Below are positions 1 through 10,398 of a stretch of DNA of 64,000 nucleotides, piece after piece. The notes beneath the pieces were generated by a model. The model had not been told where the DNA came from. It made no database searches and was given only the letters and a program-made list of their open reading frames with translations. The position numbers were made by a program, and so were the translations under genes. Each line of letters starts with the position of its first letter. Within the stretch, counting starts at the first letter, position 1. This DNA comes from Paralithodes platypus (lineage: Eukaryota > Arthropoda > Malacostraca > Decapoda > Lithodidae): NCBI GenBank assembly GCA_032716605.1, contig CM064480.1, positions 21,973,651 to 22,037,650 on the forward strand, given 5' to 3'.

Positions 1-667
1 TGAAGAAAAATACGCTGGGAACGTCAGCAAAACAAACGCTACCTCATCAGAAAGATATAAGGCAGCACAAGCGCGTAAAGAAAGCCGCCTGCATCACAAG
101 CTAACTAATCGTGAAAAAGTTCACACGTCCAAAACAGGACCACGAGGGTACATCCGAAATAGATGCCCCAAACACACGACCCAAAATACACTGCACTGCG
201 GGCAACCAGCCCAGGACACTCCTGCTACGCATATCCTAACCTTACTCGATACATCCCGGAGTAAACAAATGAGAAAAAAACTCACTAGGGACGCAGCAAA
301 TGCGGAACCAGCGGAGCGTGGGGAGACACGTCCGGGCGGGGCGAGCGCAGAGCAAAGAAGGAAGAATGATGCCTGAATCAGCGTCTGGTCAAAGATCCAC
401 ACAAGTACATCCACAATATGATGGAAAGCTTATTGGATAGTTATTCTTATTTTCTTTTTGTGTTTATTTTTTACGAAGTTTTATTCGTAGTGAGAACCCA
501 ATTCATAATGACTGAAGCCATGAGTGAGGTCGCGTGCGCTCATGATGAAGGCTCCTCAGTTTTTAAATGCTCTGCGCGGTAGATTCAAACTACGGCGGAT
601 TAGTGTTTGAAGAGGATGCCTTATGTAATAGGCATGTTCGTCAATGATGGAGGGTCCACTAATAAAT
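1..667 (-). mobile_element. DIRS element D, 5' end (left inverted repeat plus 5' UTR), truncated by window edge
   Basis: This stretch matches 28495-29163, the 5' UTR and left inverted terminal repeat (ITR) of DIRS B, nearly base for base. The ITR is about 357-667; its outer end is the reverse complement of TTTATTAGTGGYCC at 654-667. Because the ITR is on the right and the UTR runs leftward, the element is on the minus strand and its gag, RT and recombinase would lie before base 1. No coding sequence is visible here; small ORFs in it are non-coding shadows. The terminus has one change (GGTCC instead of GGCCC) relative to A, B and C. Confidence 0.85.
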
Positions 668-1255
668 AGAAGCTTGTGCTTTAGCAAATTGAGGAGCAGT
701 AGGATCGCGGTCAAGTTCATGGAGCGGGCCAATCCCAGGTACCATAACCCGTAACCCGGCGCTCCCCGCCAACCCCAATTTTGTCCTTGTTGGGATTCTG
801 GGAGCAGTTGACATATCGAGATATTGTTAGACTCTTTCCCCCCTTATCTTGGCTTGGACATATTGTGGGCTGGTGCCGGCATTCCGTAAATGGCGTCAGA
901 ATATCAGTGACGTGCACAGGGGCGGGGGGCTTGGGGTGCTTGAGCCCCTTCCCTTTTCCTTCTTCATATATAAAGTGCCCTTTTAGTCAAAATAAATCAA
1001 TACATTATAGTATATTGTTACATTAACCCCTGTGGAGTGGGCATATTGCCCCAAAATTACCTTCATTCCCTGCTCATTTTCATGCATAAGCAAGAGACAG
1101 AGAATAATACAATATAATATCCTTGAAAGTACAATGATACAGCTTTCCTGATACACCTGAATCATCCCTGTACGACACATGCTTATCTTGAAACGATCTT
1201 GCAAACGAAGGCCAAAATCGGTAAAAATTGAGCAATTGTTTGCTGTTTTTTCTAT
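668..1255. other. No recognisable gene
   Basis: Moderately AT-rich sequence between the DIRS D terminus and a diverged LTR. Short ORFs on both strands have no motif I recognise. A TTAACCCC at 1024 resembles a piggyBac-type end but has no convincing partner. Confidence 0.5.
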
Positions 1256-1509
1256 TGTTACGACCGGGGCTACGAATAAAACAAGGGCACTTAATGATTG
1301 GACTAGTAATAGGGCACTATGCAACAACGGTACGCTAGATCCAAACCCTCGAACTTATATGCCGGCGAACAAAACACCTATTCCCTCCAGAGTTAATCTG
1401 CGATAGTGGGGTATCCTTAACTGGGCATAAATGTACTCTACTTCAGGCTAACCCACACTGGTATAGCCTGATAACAAACAAGATGCAAGTTACGTTAAAA
1501 TGCATAAAA

Positions 1510-2245
1510 AGGAATCTATGGAAAGATCAATTAAATCACTGCAAGGTTATGGTCTTCGAAAGGGGTGAAGTCACAGAGTGTGAGGTGAAGCTGAACGGTC
1601 AGGCTATGGAGATCGTCAACTCTTTTAAGTATCTGGGCAGTGTGTTGAGTAAAGATGGGACTATGGATGAAGAGGTGCGGGAGAGGGTACAACAGGGGAA
1701 GAGGGTTGTAGGAACGCTAAAAGCAGTAACAAGAAATAGGGTGGTCAGTATGGAAGTGAAGAAGTCCTTGCATGACAGTGTGGTAATCCCGACACTGACT
1801 TACGGAAGCGAAGCATGGACGTTGGTTGAGAGACTCAGACCAAGAGTGAGAGCAGTGGAAATGAATTACTTAAGGAGTGCGTGCGGAGTTACATGGAGGG
1901 ATAGACAGACTAATGAGGAAGTAAGAAGGAGGTGTGGTGTGGAGGTAGATGTGCTGGAAAGTGTGAAAAGGAACAACTTGAGATGGTTCGGCCATATGGA
2001 ACGTATGGAAAGCGAGAGAATGACTAAGAGGGTGTACGAGAGCGAGGTGGAGGGACAGAGGGGGAGAGGTAGACCGAATATGAGGTGGAAGGATGGAGTG
2101 AGGAAGTACATGAACGAAGGCGGTGCTGGTTGGGGGGAGGGGCGTCGACTGACTGGGGACAGAGGTGCATGGGGGCGGTTCGTTCGTGGCCACCCCTTCG
2201 GGGATCACGGCGTCAGGCAATAGATAGGTAGATAGAAGATTTAAT
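1510..2245 (+). mobile_element. LINE 3' fragment inserted in the LTR remnant
   Basis: A 5'-truncated non-LTR retrotransposon, carrying the C-terminal part of its reverse transcriptase ORF and a 3' tail made of TAGATAGG-like repeats at 2220-2236. LTR sequence resumes around 2250, which shows the insertion happened after the LTR had landed. Confidence 0.75.
1519..2223 (+). pseudogene. C-terminal part of LINE reverse transcriptase ORF
   Basis: About 235 codons remain open. The visible order is the RT thumb-proximal motif FKYLGSVLSKDG, the PTLTYGSEAWTL motif, a CGVTWRDR block, and a RWFGHMERM segment followed by a basic GQRGRGRPNMRW tail. This arrangement is typical of the endonuclease/RT LINE ORFs common in arthropods (RTE-like or related). 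The catalytic YADD region lies upstream of the fragment and is absent, so it cannot act as a polymerase. A homologous but different copy is split between 5134-5528 and 42933-43502. The frame is intact to the stop, so the copy may be fairly young; the first codons belong to LTR sequence. Confidence 0.8.
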
Positions 2246-3802
2246 ACAATAAAAAGATGCTTCAATACAGTTACTCTAAACAACAATAAACTCTTCACTC
2301 CTATCTGAAAGAAAGTGAAGTATAGTCCTACAGCATAGACCTGGAAACTTCTGAAGAAAGTCTGATGCTCATAAGATGCTCGTACTAATCTTGAACTATA
2401 TAAAGGCAGGAGGCAGGACACCACACGTGTAAATCGAATACACCAAAAGATAGGACATATAATGTTAACTGACACGAGAATACTATAAATGCGCAACGGT
2501 AGCAATGCTCGACACTAAAAGAAGTACTTCCTCATCAACGAAACAGTCTGCTATGGTTGTGCGACTCAACAACAACCTAGACTAATAAATGCTGTGAATA
2601 ATAATGCGTACATATCAAAGAGCTTATATTAAATACTAACAAGTGTCTACTCGATTAATAATGTCTAGCTGGGATACTCTAGGTAAGGAACTGGAGTTGA
2701 GCAAGACAGGCTCGTAGCCTAGCGATGTCCTTAAGACTGCATCCTTTAAGTTACGTTAATTGACTAGGGTGCTCTCTTGATAGATCCAGATCACAAGTAT
2801 CTGGTTCTATCCTGGCGACCCTCTAAAGACAAGCAAAGAGGCAGCAAAGTGTGGAACTGGAACAGGCCAAAACCCTCAGTCAACACAATGCTGCACTCGC
2901 AAAGGCGCAACCGAAAAGACAACCCAGGCTACCACAGGACCGGTCGAAGTCGTGTAGGTATAGGCAAACCATACACACATCGGAGACAACGACTACAGTT
3001 ACCTTATCCCAGTCTAGCATTAAATAAAAGAGCAGAAACACTAAATCAATAATGGAGACACACAAAGTTCTTAACCTATACTAACTAAGAACCCTCAAAC
3101 CTATTCTAAGTACATGTAAATATCTCTGAGGACGGCGCATGCAATACAATGGGCCGGCTATGAAAACCGTATGCAGAACCCAAGGGGATAAGTAATTGAA
3201 TAAAGGCGAGAAGTAATGGAAAAGAAGAAGTTCAGAGAGAGAAACAGTGATAAAGGTGGTGATCGGGGGATAGTATGCAAAGGGATGTTAGAAGCACGCG
3301 CGCCAAGCCTGTCCTGACGAGGACAGCTCCTGGGGAGCCTCATGGAGGAGGCAAGTTACACAGGAGCCCGCAAAGGCGCAATGGTCGGCCAATCACGGGC
3401 CGAGACGTCACAAGACAGCAGGACACGCCGTCCAATAGCGAGCGAGAGGCAGGAATGCACCCGCACCTACAGACACTCACTACCTTCTCGCTCTGAAAGT
3501 CTTTCTCATTCCCACGCTGGTACTATCATCACTACTGTTGATATAAAATATAACCCGCTGTCACAGACGAAAACAAAGACCACCACTGGACTGTCTGTGA
3601 CAATGCGATTACTAGGAAAGAAAGAACAACATTCTTGGATAACTGTAGCCCATTTCGATGTCCCTGGCGAGCGCTAGTGGCTAACGAGAGGCGATTCTGC
3701 CAACGCTGGTAGACGCCACACTATGTGTGACGCTTCACACGAATGAGCTCTCTCTCTCTTAGACCTCAGTGTGTCCCTGCGGACTGTAGGCTGCGGTTGA
3801 CA

Positions 3803-4149
3803 CCCCCCCGCGCTGCCTGCAACAGCTGGCCTCGCTCTATGCTCTCATAATAGCCTCAAAATTGCGCCCGTCATATGACGGCCCCCGTACAGAAGGGGTT
3901 AATGTGCCTTCTAGGTACGTGTTTTTTTTAGTTCACAGGGGCTGAAGGGAGGGTAGAGGCCCCTAGCACAAGGGGGGAAATGTCGCTTGTATAAATTATA
4001 TTATATCACCAGCTTATCTTTTTTAGTTTTTCCATATTGTTTAAATACAAAGATGATGAGTTGATGATTGTGAAGATAAAACTGAGTATATTTTGCATAG
4101 GTTCGCTTTGCAACTCTATGAACAAATGGGAGATGCGGACACCATCCAG
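3803..4149. other. No recognisable gene
   Basis: Begins with a C run (3803-3809) that looks like the polypurine tract of the adjacent LTR. A small palindrome around CATATG (3872-3888) and a TTAA at 3900 follow. Nothing coding is seen. Confidence 0.4.
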
Positions 4150-4395
4150 CTCTTCTGAGCTATCAGAAAAGACTGGATGACTCCGTCGTCAACACCTGCC
4201 CGGGATGTAACACAGCACCCCATACCATTAAACACATCATAGAAGACTGCATCTCACACAATCACTTACGCCAACAACACAATCTACACTCTTTGAGAGC
4301 TCTGTGGGAAAGCCCGACCGTGGCCATGGCCTTCCTTAGGGACTCGGGGCTGTTCGGCCAGGCAGCTTAAGGAACGACAACAACAACAACAACAA
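4150..4395 (+). mobile_element. LINE 3' end with (CAA)n tail
   Basis: The plus strand encodes the C-terminal end of a LINE ORF2: a CPGCNTAPHTIKHIIEDC motif (C-x2-C-x7-H-x4-C type zinc-binding tail seen in Jockey/I-type LINEs), then LRALWESPTVAMAFLRDSG and FGQAA before a TAA stop at 4368-4370. The stop is followed at once by a (ACA)n tail ending near 4395. The last 25 residues resemble the 3' end of the retroposon at 63038-63555, which has the same tail. An in-frame lesion is present near 4150, and everything upstream is missing. Confidence 0.75.
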
Positions 4396-5133
4396 ATGGG
4401 AGTTTTATTTTTTCTCTGGGGTTGCTGGGGTTGTACTGTCCGCCACACCAGCCAGCTGCCTGCACATTGTAACTGGTTTCAGTTATCCTCTGTTCCTAGG
4501 AATGATTAAGATAGATCCTTCTGCTCTTTATCCTGTTGATAATCTCACAGTGAGTATCTTATGATTGTATAGCACTTTCTTAGCATTTGATGTGTTATAT
4601 ATAATTAGTTGCTTTAATCATTCAATGCAGAAACAAAATATAGGTTGGGGCCTAATTTTTACTGATCGTATTTTCAAAAATGTAACACATTCTGGAGAGA
4701 TTGGGTAAAATGCCTATAGCTAGGCTACTTATAAAAAATAGTCTATCTATCTATATACTCAGGCCCAATCGCCACTTTTCCTTTTTTTTTGGGGGGGGGG
4801 GGGGACTCAAGATAGAGCCAGAATAGGGACAACACAGCAGAAAACAATGAACAAACAAAAACAAAATACAAATTCGCACACATCTAGGTCATCCAGGAGA
4901 AGACCCAGATACCAGGGTCACCAAAGTCCCTCCAGCACTTCCCCGGCCCCCGACCACCCGGAAAGGATCCGATCTCGGCAGGCAGACATGCAGCAGAGCG
5001 AAACCACAAGCCCGCTCAACACACTTCCAGGCGCACCCTTCATATAAACTGTCTCCCCGGGCCAGGTGCCTGATGGTCTATTATCTAGTCCAACTTGCGC
5101 CCGATCCCTTCCCCCAAATGACCACGTGTTCAC
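4396..5133. other. No recognisable gene; T10/G14 homopolymer
   Basis: AT-rich sequence with a T run running directly into a G run at about 4780-4804. Short ORFs have no recognisable motif. Confidence 0.5.
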
Positions 5134-5528
5134 TCATCTATTCACAAGCATTCTCCATTCATTCCTGTTTATTACCACTTCCCTTGCCTGATCTATAGTC
5201 ATTCCTCTATCATCCAAAGCTTGTGTTACACAGTCTCTCCATCTCAATGGGGGTCTTCCTGCCCTTCTATCACCCCTTGTATCTGACTCACATATTCTCT
5301 TTGTAAGCCTTTCATCTTCCATTCGTTCAACATAACCATACTAGCTCAGCACCCTTCTGTCCACTCTGGCTGACAAATGTTCCTGCTCCCCCACTCTCCT
5401 ACGTATCTCTTCATTCCTCAATCTGTCTCTACGAGTAACACCACACATACTCCTCAAGCAGCTCATCTCCATCACATCCAGCTTTCTTCTCTCCTTTTCC
5501 TTCAGAGCCCATGTCTCAGCCCCATTAC
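5134..5528 (-). pseudogene. LINE ORF2 C-terminus (3' half of the LINE that hosts DIRS A)
   Basis: On the minus strand this reads NGAETWALKEKERRKLD, then a CGVTRRDRLRNEEIRRR block and, after a frameshift near 5330, a GRPPLRWRDCVTQALDD tail to a stop at 5134-5136. It is homologous to 1519-2223. The upstream half of the same ORF sits at 42933-43502 and ends GIVVPTVM, which is exactly the segment expected just before (Y)GAETW. The LINE was therefore continuous until DIRS A inserted. Dead: frameshift, nonsense and insertion. Confidence 0.8.
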
Positions 5529-5876
5529 AGGTTTGACTCCTGCAAGGAGATAAAGAAAACCTAATATTTAGTAGTGGCCCCGTAATCATTGACGATTATG
5601 CCTATTACATAAGGCCTCCCCTTCAAACGCTCATTTACCGTAGTTTGAATCTACCGCGCAGAGCATAACAAATTGAGGAGCCTTCATCATGAGCGCACGC
5701 AATCTCACTCATGGTTCTGTCATTATGAAATTGGGTTCGCACTACGAAAAAAACTTTGTAACAAATAAAAAATAAAAATAAAATAAGAATAACTATTCAT
5801 AAGCTTTCCATATACTCGTGGATGTACTTGTGTGGATATTTGACCAGACGCTGACTTCAGGCGTCATACTTCCTTC
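5529..5876 (-). repeat. DIRS A right inverted terminal repeat
   Basis: From 5594 on this is the reverse complement of the left ITR at 42622-42932. The outermost about 65 bases (GGTTTGACTCC through AATATTTAGTAG) are an extension absent from the left end. That extension is mirrored in the internal complementary region at 5950-6056. Confidence 0.9.
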
Positions 5877-5949
5877 ACTGACATATCAAGTAAACCAAAA
5901 TCCTTAATACATCAACGAATGGGAAGGGGATGGTCGGGAGGGCCCCAGT

Positions 5950-6056
5950 CGTCAATGATTACGGGGCCACTACTAAATATTAGGTTTTCTTTATCTCCTT
6001 GCAGGAGTCAAACCTATAATTTATTAGTGGCCCCTCCATCATTGACGATTATGCCT
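5950..6056 (-). repeat. DIRS A internal complementary region (ICR)
   Basis: One arm (5950-6018) is the reverse complement of the right terminus at 5529-5594. The other (6019-6056, starting TTATTAGTGGCCCC) is the reverse complement of the left terminus at about 42895-42932. The ICR thus spells the joined ends of a circular form, the signature of DIRS elements, where it is thought to serve as template for completing the termini. A CCCTCCA box just inside (about 6074) faces the GGCCCCTCC in the arm. Confidence 0.88.
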
Positions 6057-6747
6057 GATATCTAAGACTGGAGGGGGACATTCGTAATCATATCATAACT
6101 CTAGCAAAAGCAGATAATCAAACAACCACATAGTATTCTTACTTTGTAAAAAAGACATATTTTGCGCATAAACTTTATACAGCATATATATTCAAAAAGG
6201 GGTACCAGCAGGAGCGTGCTTCGAAGAAGCCTGCTTGAATAAAAAAGGGTTAACTCTGAGACTCTGTACACAGATCTGCTAGTTAAGAAGGCACCTCACT
6301 TAAAGTAAGTGGTGAAAAATAAAAACTTATAAGTCTACATGTGCACATATAAACCCCATTAAACTAGTGGATATATTCCTAAAAATATACCCAAACATAA
6401 AATTAACTCTTGTACTTTCGCAGAAGTACTGAACTCTTGTACTTATGCAGAAGTACTTACATCAAAAATAAAATTTGCAGTCGCAACTACTGAGATTTCC
6501 TTAAAATTATATTGCTTCACAGCCAAAACTACTTACAACAAGAGTTGTTGTTTTACTACTATTGTACTTTAGCACAATTTCCTGTAATGCATACTACAGA
6601 GAAATTTTATATCACACCTATATACAGTATCACAGCTCGTATGCTCCGTACACATACTCCGGCGGGGTCTAGGGTGTCATATGTTACACTGACTGCACCC
6701 CCCCCCCCTCTTTTCTTAACTTAAACAATAAGTGACTGAGAGGCCAC
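6057..6747 (-). other. DIRS A 3' untranslated region
   Basis: Non-coding sequence between the recombinase stop and the ICR, aligning with 20611-21166 (B) and with 38784-39093 plus 40652-40923 (C). It contains an 11-base C run at 6698-6708 followed by TCTTTT (sense strand AAAAGAG then G11), about 40 bases after the recombinase stop. The same feature is present in B, C and F. Confidence 0.75.
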
Positions 6748-7418
6748 CTAGACCCTCTGCCTTAAAGCTATACATGGCATGGAAGGTCTGTCTAGAGCTA
6801 CTGAAAGGTATCGAGTCAAACACGTATGATTAGAGGACCACAGGTGCGTGGACGCTATGTCCTCAACAGAAAAATTCTTAAGGAAACGCAACGAGGCCGC
6901 CCATTTGCGTAAATCGTGGGCTCTTCCCACGACGCTGGGATTACTCTTTAATGACTTCGACTAGGAGAGAAGCTAGTTTTCGTTTCATTAAGCGTTGGCC
7001 CGTACTCGCTACCCATAAAGCACCCTGTTGATTCAGAGGTGCTACTCTCAAATATTTGGTTAGAGCTTGCACTGGACATAAATTATGGTGCACTTTTCCC
7101 CTTTTTAACGCCGGCACCGTGAACTCTGAAAAAACATGTTCACTGTGTTCATTTTTGGCGATGAACGCCGGGGAAGGTGCAAAATGAATACACTCATTGA
7201 GCCTACCAAACCGTATGCAATTAGGTGTGTTGCTCATCGCCGCCAGCTCAGATACCCTGTGTCCGGTAGCCAAAGCCATAAGGAAAACTGCCCTTTTTTA
7301 AAAGTAAGTCAAAATCTGCAGTATTTTGGTACAGACGGGAATGAAGTAAAGACAACGCCTTGTCCAGAGACCAGGTGAGGCATGAGCTGACGGGGAGGTG
7401 GGCGGAGTTTAAAACATG
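6748..7418 (-). pseudogene. DIRS A tyrosine recombinase, C-terminal catalytic part
   Basis: This encodes the catalytic half of a DIRS tyrosine recombinase, which inserts the circular DNA product into the genome. The N-terminal part is at 15911-16200, separated by the Gypsy-like insertion. Visible residues are the first catalytic Arg in ATGHRVSELAAM (about 7250), the HxxR box HDLRKW (about 6915) and the nucleophile Tyr in CLTRYLSVALD (about 6810). A 2-bp deletion near 6945 (ACTCTTTAAT versus ACTCTCTTTAAT in B) shifts the frame between the Arg and the HxxR box, so it is dead even before counting the insertion. A second lesion lies near 7290. The catalytic tyrosine itself is preserved, unlike in B. 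Confidence 0.88.
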
Positions 7419-9846
7419 TGTTACGACTGGGGTTCAAATATATCAGGGCTCTTATTCATTGGACTAGTAATGGCATAAATGTTACAACGGAAAGCGCTAG
7501 CTCCAACCTCTGATGTATATTCCCAGTGAACAAAGAACACAAATACTCTACAGAGTTCTATATGCAATAATAGGCTATCAAACTCTCAATAAATGTGCGT
7601 CTACTCTAGGCTTAATGTTATGTGAAAACAGCCTATTACTACCTATAACCGAAGGTGCTTGGTTATGGTATGCAAAGTAAGGTGGTAAGAGAAGTTACAG
7701 CTTACGTTACTTTAATCAATAAATGTCAGGCACTCCTGCATGAAAGAAAGTGCACTAAAGTCCTTCAACACTAACAAGGAATCTTCTTTAACCCGGCAAG
7801 CGCGATAGGCCTCACGGAAGGCTTCCTATAGGGAACGCGATAGGCCTCACGGAAGCAAGACCATAAAAAAAGCCTTCCAAAAAAAAAAAAGGGCCTATCA
7901 AAACAAAGGATTTTGTCTCTAGGTGAGATAATTCCCCTCTAGTACTCATCCATGTGTTTCTCACCCCTCCCCCTCCCCTCCTTCCCCACCTATTCCTCCC
8001 TCCTCCTCAATTATCACCTATTTATCCACTTATTATCCTTTATCGGTATTTTTTCGCGATAATGTAGCACAAGTGGGTTGCATAAAAGATCGTTATGCAA
8101 CACCCAGACACCGGCACACACCGCCCCGCTCGTCTCAGTTGACTCCCAGACAGCGAGAGGGGAGGGCTGCCTGTGGCTCTCTCTCGCCTGAGATTATGAC
8201 CGGGTGGCCAATATCTTCGTTTTTTCACCCAAATGCTTTTCCCACTTATTTTATTGAAGGTTCAGGTTATATACATCATATATGTAAAATAAAAGCCATA
8301 CCGAAAACAAATAATGGTTTATATTGTAAATATAACGAATTCTGTCAGAATCCAGGGCTAGAAATGCACAAATAACTACCCTCCTAGCACCTAGATCTAT
8401 ATCGCGCTTGTCAGGTTAAATGTTAGATGCTATAAAGATGCTCGTATCGGAAATGGAACCCAAAAAGGCAGGCAGCGGAACAATGCTCGTGCAGGCTATG
8501 CACACAAAAAGGCAGAATAAATATAATGCCGTCGGAGCCAAGAATATCCTAAACACAACAACAATAATAATAATCGCCACGACAATGCAGTATTCCTATC
8601 AACAAAAAGAGCCTAAGTCGTTTGTGTCTCAATACATCAAACTAGGCTGCGAAATGCTTGTGTAATCATAAATGGGTATGCATAAAAAGAGTAATTGGTT
8701 TAATATACTTAATGTCTACTATGATTGATAAAGTCTAGCTAGAGTCAATGATACGAGATACTGGTGCGCATGGCATGCCGCATAGCCTAGTGCAAATCTC
8801 AAGTCTGTGCGTCAAATATTACGTTATAGGGAAGGGTAGCTCTCTTGAGAAACCTTAATACCGAAGTATTAAGCGTTCTCCTGGCGTACCTCAAAGACAA
8901 ACAATCGAGACTAGAACAGTGCAGAATGGTATAGGCAAAAAGCCCTCATTCGTGCATGCTCTATTCTCAATGGCACACAGACTAGAATTTACTCAATCAA
9001 CTCCAGTTCTCAGGTATGTCGTGCCGCTTTTAACTGAAGCCAGCACTCATAGGAAACAATACCTATAATATCAGACTCCTAGTCTAGCATTATCTAATCC
9101 AGCAGAACACTAATAACTAAAGGAAGCAGTACTAAACAATATAAATGCCAACCAATGCTTCGTGATCCACTTATCTTAACAACTAACATACATAGGCTAT
9201 ATCAGACCTTAACACACAATACAACTGGCCAGCATGAAGCTGATTTTGCAGAGTTAACCAGAGGGGGTATAATATTAATAAAAGGTGGTGAAGGATATGG
9301 AAAATGAGAGAGATAGGCAGAGGAAAAGATTCTCAGGTACGGAGCGGGGACAGATAGCAAGGGAAAAAAGATGGGTGTGTTCTAGAAACCAGATCTGAGG
9401 GAGAGAGTGGCGAGGAACTGTATATATACTCGCACTAGCTCGAGCCGCGTGGGAAAACAGCGGTTACAAGTCATCTAACCACTAGCAAAGCTTACAGCAT
9501 GGTAAGGGCCTCTCTCCACCAACCCCCGCGAGGCAGCCAGCCGTGACGTCATCGAGCGGGACAAAAAACACTGCGCGCCCCCTCTCTCACTCTGTTCTAC
9601 TCCCTCTCTCTCTCCCAGATCCCATCATTACTAGTTAATGATAAAACATATACTTTACAATTAAATATATAAAGCCTTGACATGGGCGAAAACAAAGAGC
9701 CTTTCTGGACTGCCCATGACACAAGCTTTCATATGAAATAAAGCACACTCTAATACACAAACTGTAGCCCCATCCACTGCCCTGGCGATCCTAGCGAGTC
9801 ACTGTAGGACAAGCCATGCGGTTCTAACGGAGTGGTTAACGTCACA
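7419..9846 (-). repeat. Gypsy-like 3' LTR (contains a MITE)
   Basis: Terminal TG...CA; 1,804 bases once the MITE at 7792-8415 and one TTAA copy are removed, against 1,794 in the other LTR. Small ORFs inside are not conserved. An AATAAATG near 7590 and TATAAATAC-like AT-rich stretches are present, but I cannot assign promoter and polyadenylation signals with confidence. Confidence 0.9.
7792..8415. mobile_element. piggyBac-like MITE (624 bp) with TTAA target duplication
   Basis: Flanked by TTAA at 7788-7791 and 8416-8419; the other LTR has a single TTAA at this point. Terminal inverted repeats are CCCGGCAAGCGCGATA and, as reverse complement of the right end, CCTGACAAGCGCGATA, matching at 14 of 16. 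The TTAA duplication and CCY start are the hallmarks of piggyBac-type transposition. There is no transposase ORF, so it is non-autonomous. An internal duplication GCGATAGGCCTCACGGAAG occurs at about 7800 and 7840. It shares internal blocks with the larger element at 31665-32597. Confidence 0.88.
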
Positions 9847-9855
9847 CCCCCCCCC
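9847..9855 (-). promoter_or_regulatory. Polypurine tract of the Gypsy-like element
   Basis: Nine C on the plus strand (G9 in the sense strand) directly abut the 3' LTR. This is the expected position of the primer for plus-strand DNA synthesis. Confidence 0.75.
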
Positions 9856-10398
9856 AAGATTTTTCTCAGAGGCCCCAAGGCTCACAAAAATCTGATGGTT
9901 AGAACCCATGCTATATCTCCACTTCCCATCACCCAGCGGCAGTAAAATATCTGGCACAGTTCTTCAACAAAACATTTTTCAAAATTATAACCCTCCCCAA
10001 CACCATAGGTTAAATTATATGTAGTTATGCTCCTCAAGAGCGAGCTTCTCTAGCCCAGCATTCTGAGAGGAGTGCAACTCAGAATTACTGCTATAACATA
10101 CTAAAAAAATTCAACTATCAAAGAAAGAGTTTTTATTTGATTTTTTATGTTTATAATTTGTTTATTTCGGCTGCACTATAGGGGCAAGCCTAGTTTTTTC
10201 TTCTATACCAAACGCTCAACTCCTGCTTTACGACCCAATACGCTGGGCTACAACCGCGAGCCAACAAGCACCAAGCGCAAAATACTATTCAAACTAAAGC
10301 AGGAGGCTACCCGTGTGTCAATCTACTCAGGATCATATACCCTTGAACGACCATCTGCAACCACGTAGTCACAACCGGCAATATGGCGTATGTCCAGG
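9856..10398 (-). other. Gypsy-like element, 3' non-coding internal region
   Basis: About 540 bases between the pol-like ORF stop and the polypurine tract. It is AT-rich, with no coding signal and no env-like ORF. Confidence 0.6.

Larger units (their letters stand above)
1256..3802 (-). mobile_element. Diverged LTR of a Gypsy-like element, interrupted by a LINE fragment
   Basis: The stretch starts TGTTACGACC and ends GTTGACA followed by a run of seven C. This matches the ends and flanking polypurine run of the full Gypsy-like LTR at 7419-9846 (TGTTACGACTGG to CGTCACA, then nine C). Internal blocks align by eye, for example the motif around TTGGACTAGTAAT near 1301 and the GAAAGAAAGTG block near 2310. 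It is therefore an older LTR of the same family, minus orientation, apparently the 3' LTR with its polypurine tract. A LINE fragment lies within it at about 1510-2245. No target duplication is seen and no internal coding region follows, so it is a remnant. Confidence 0.7.

Noticed and set aside
1024..3905. A piggyBac-like element between TTAACCCC at 1024 and GGGGTTAA near 3896
   Set aside because: The end sequences match for only about five bases beyond TTAA, and the interior is an LTR and a LINE. I cannot support it.
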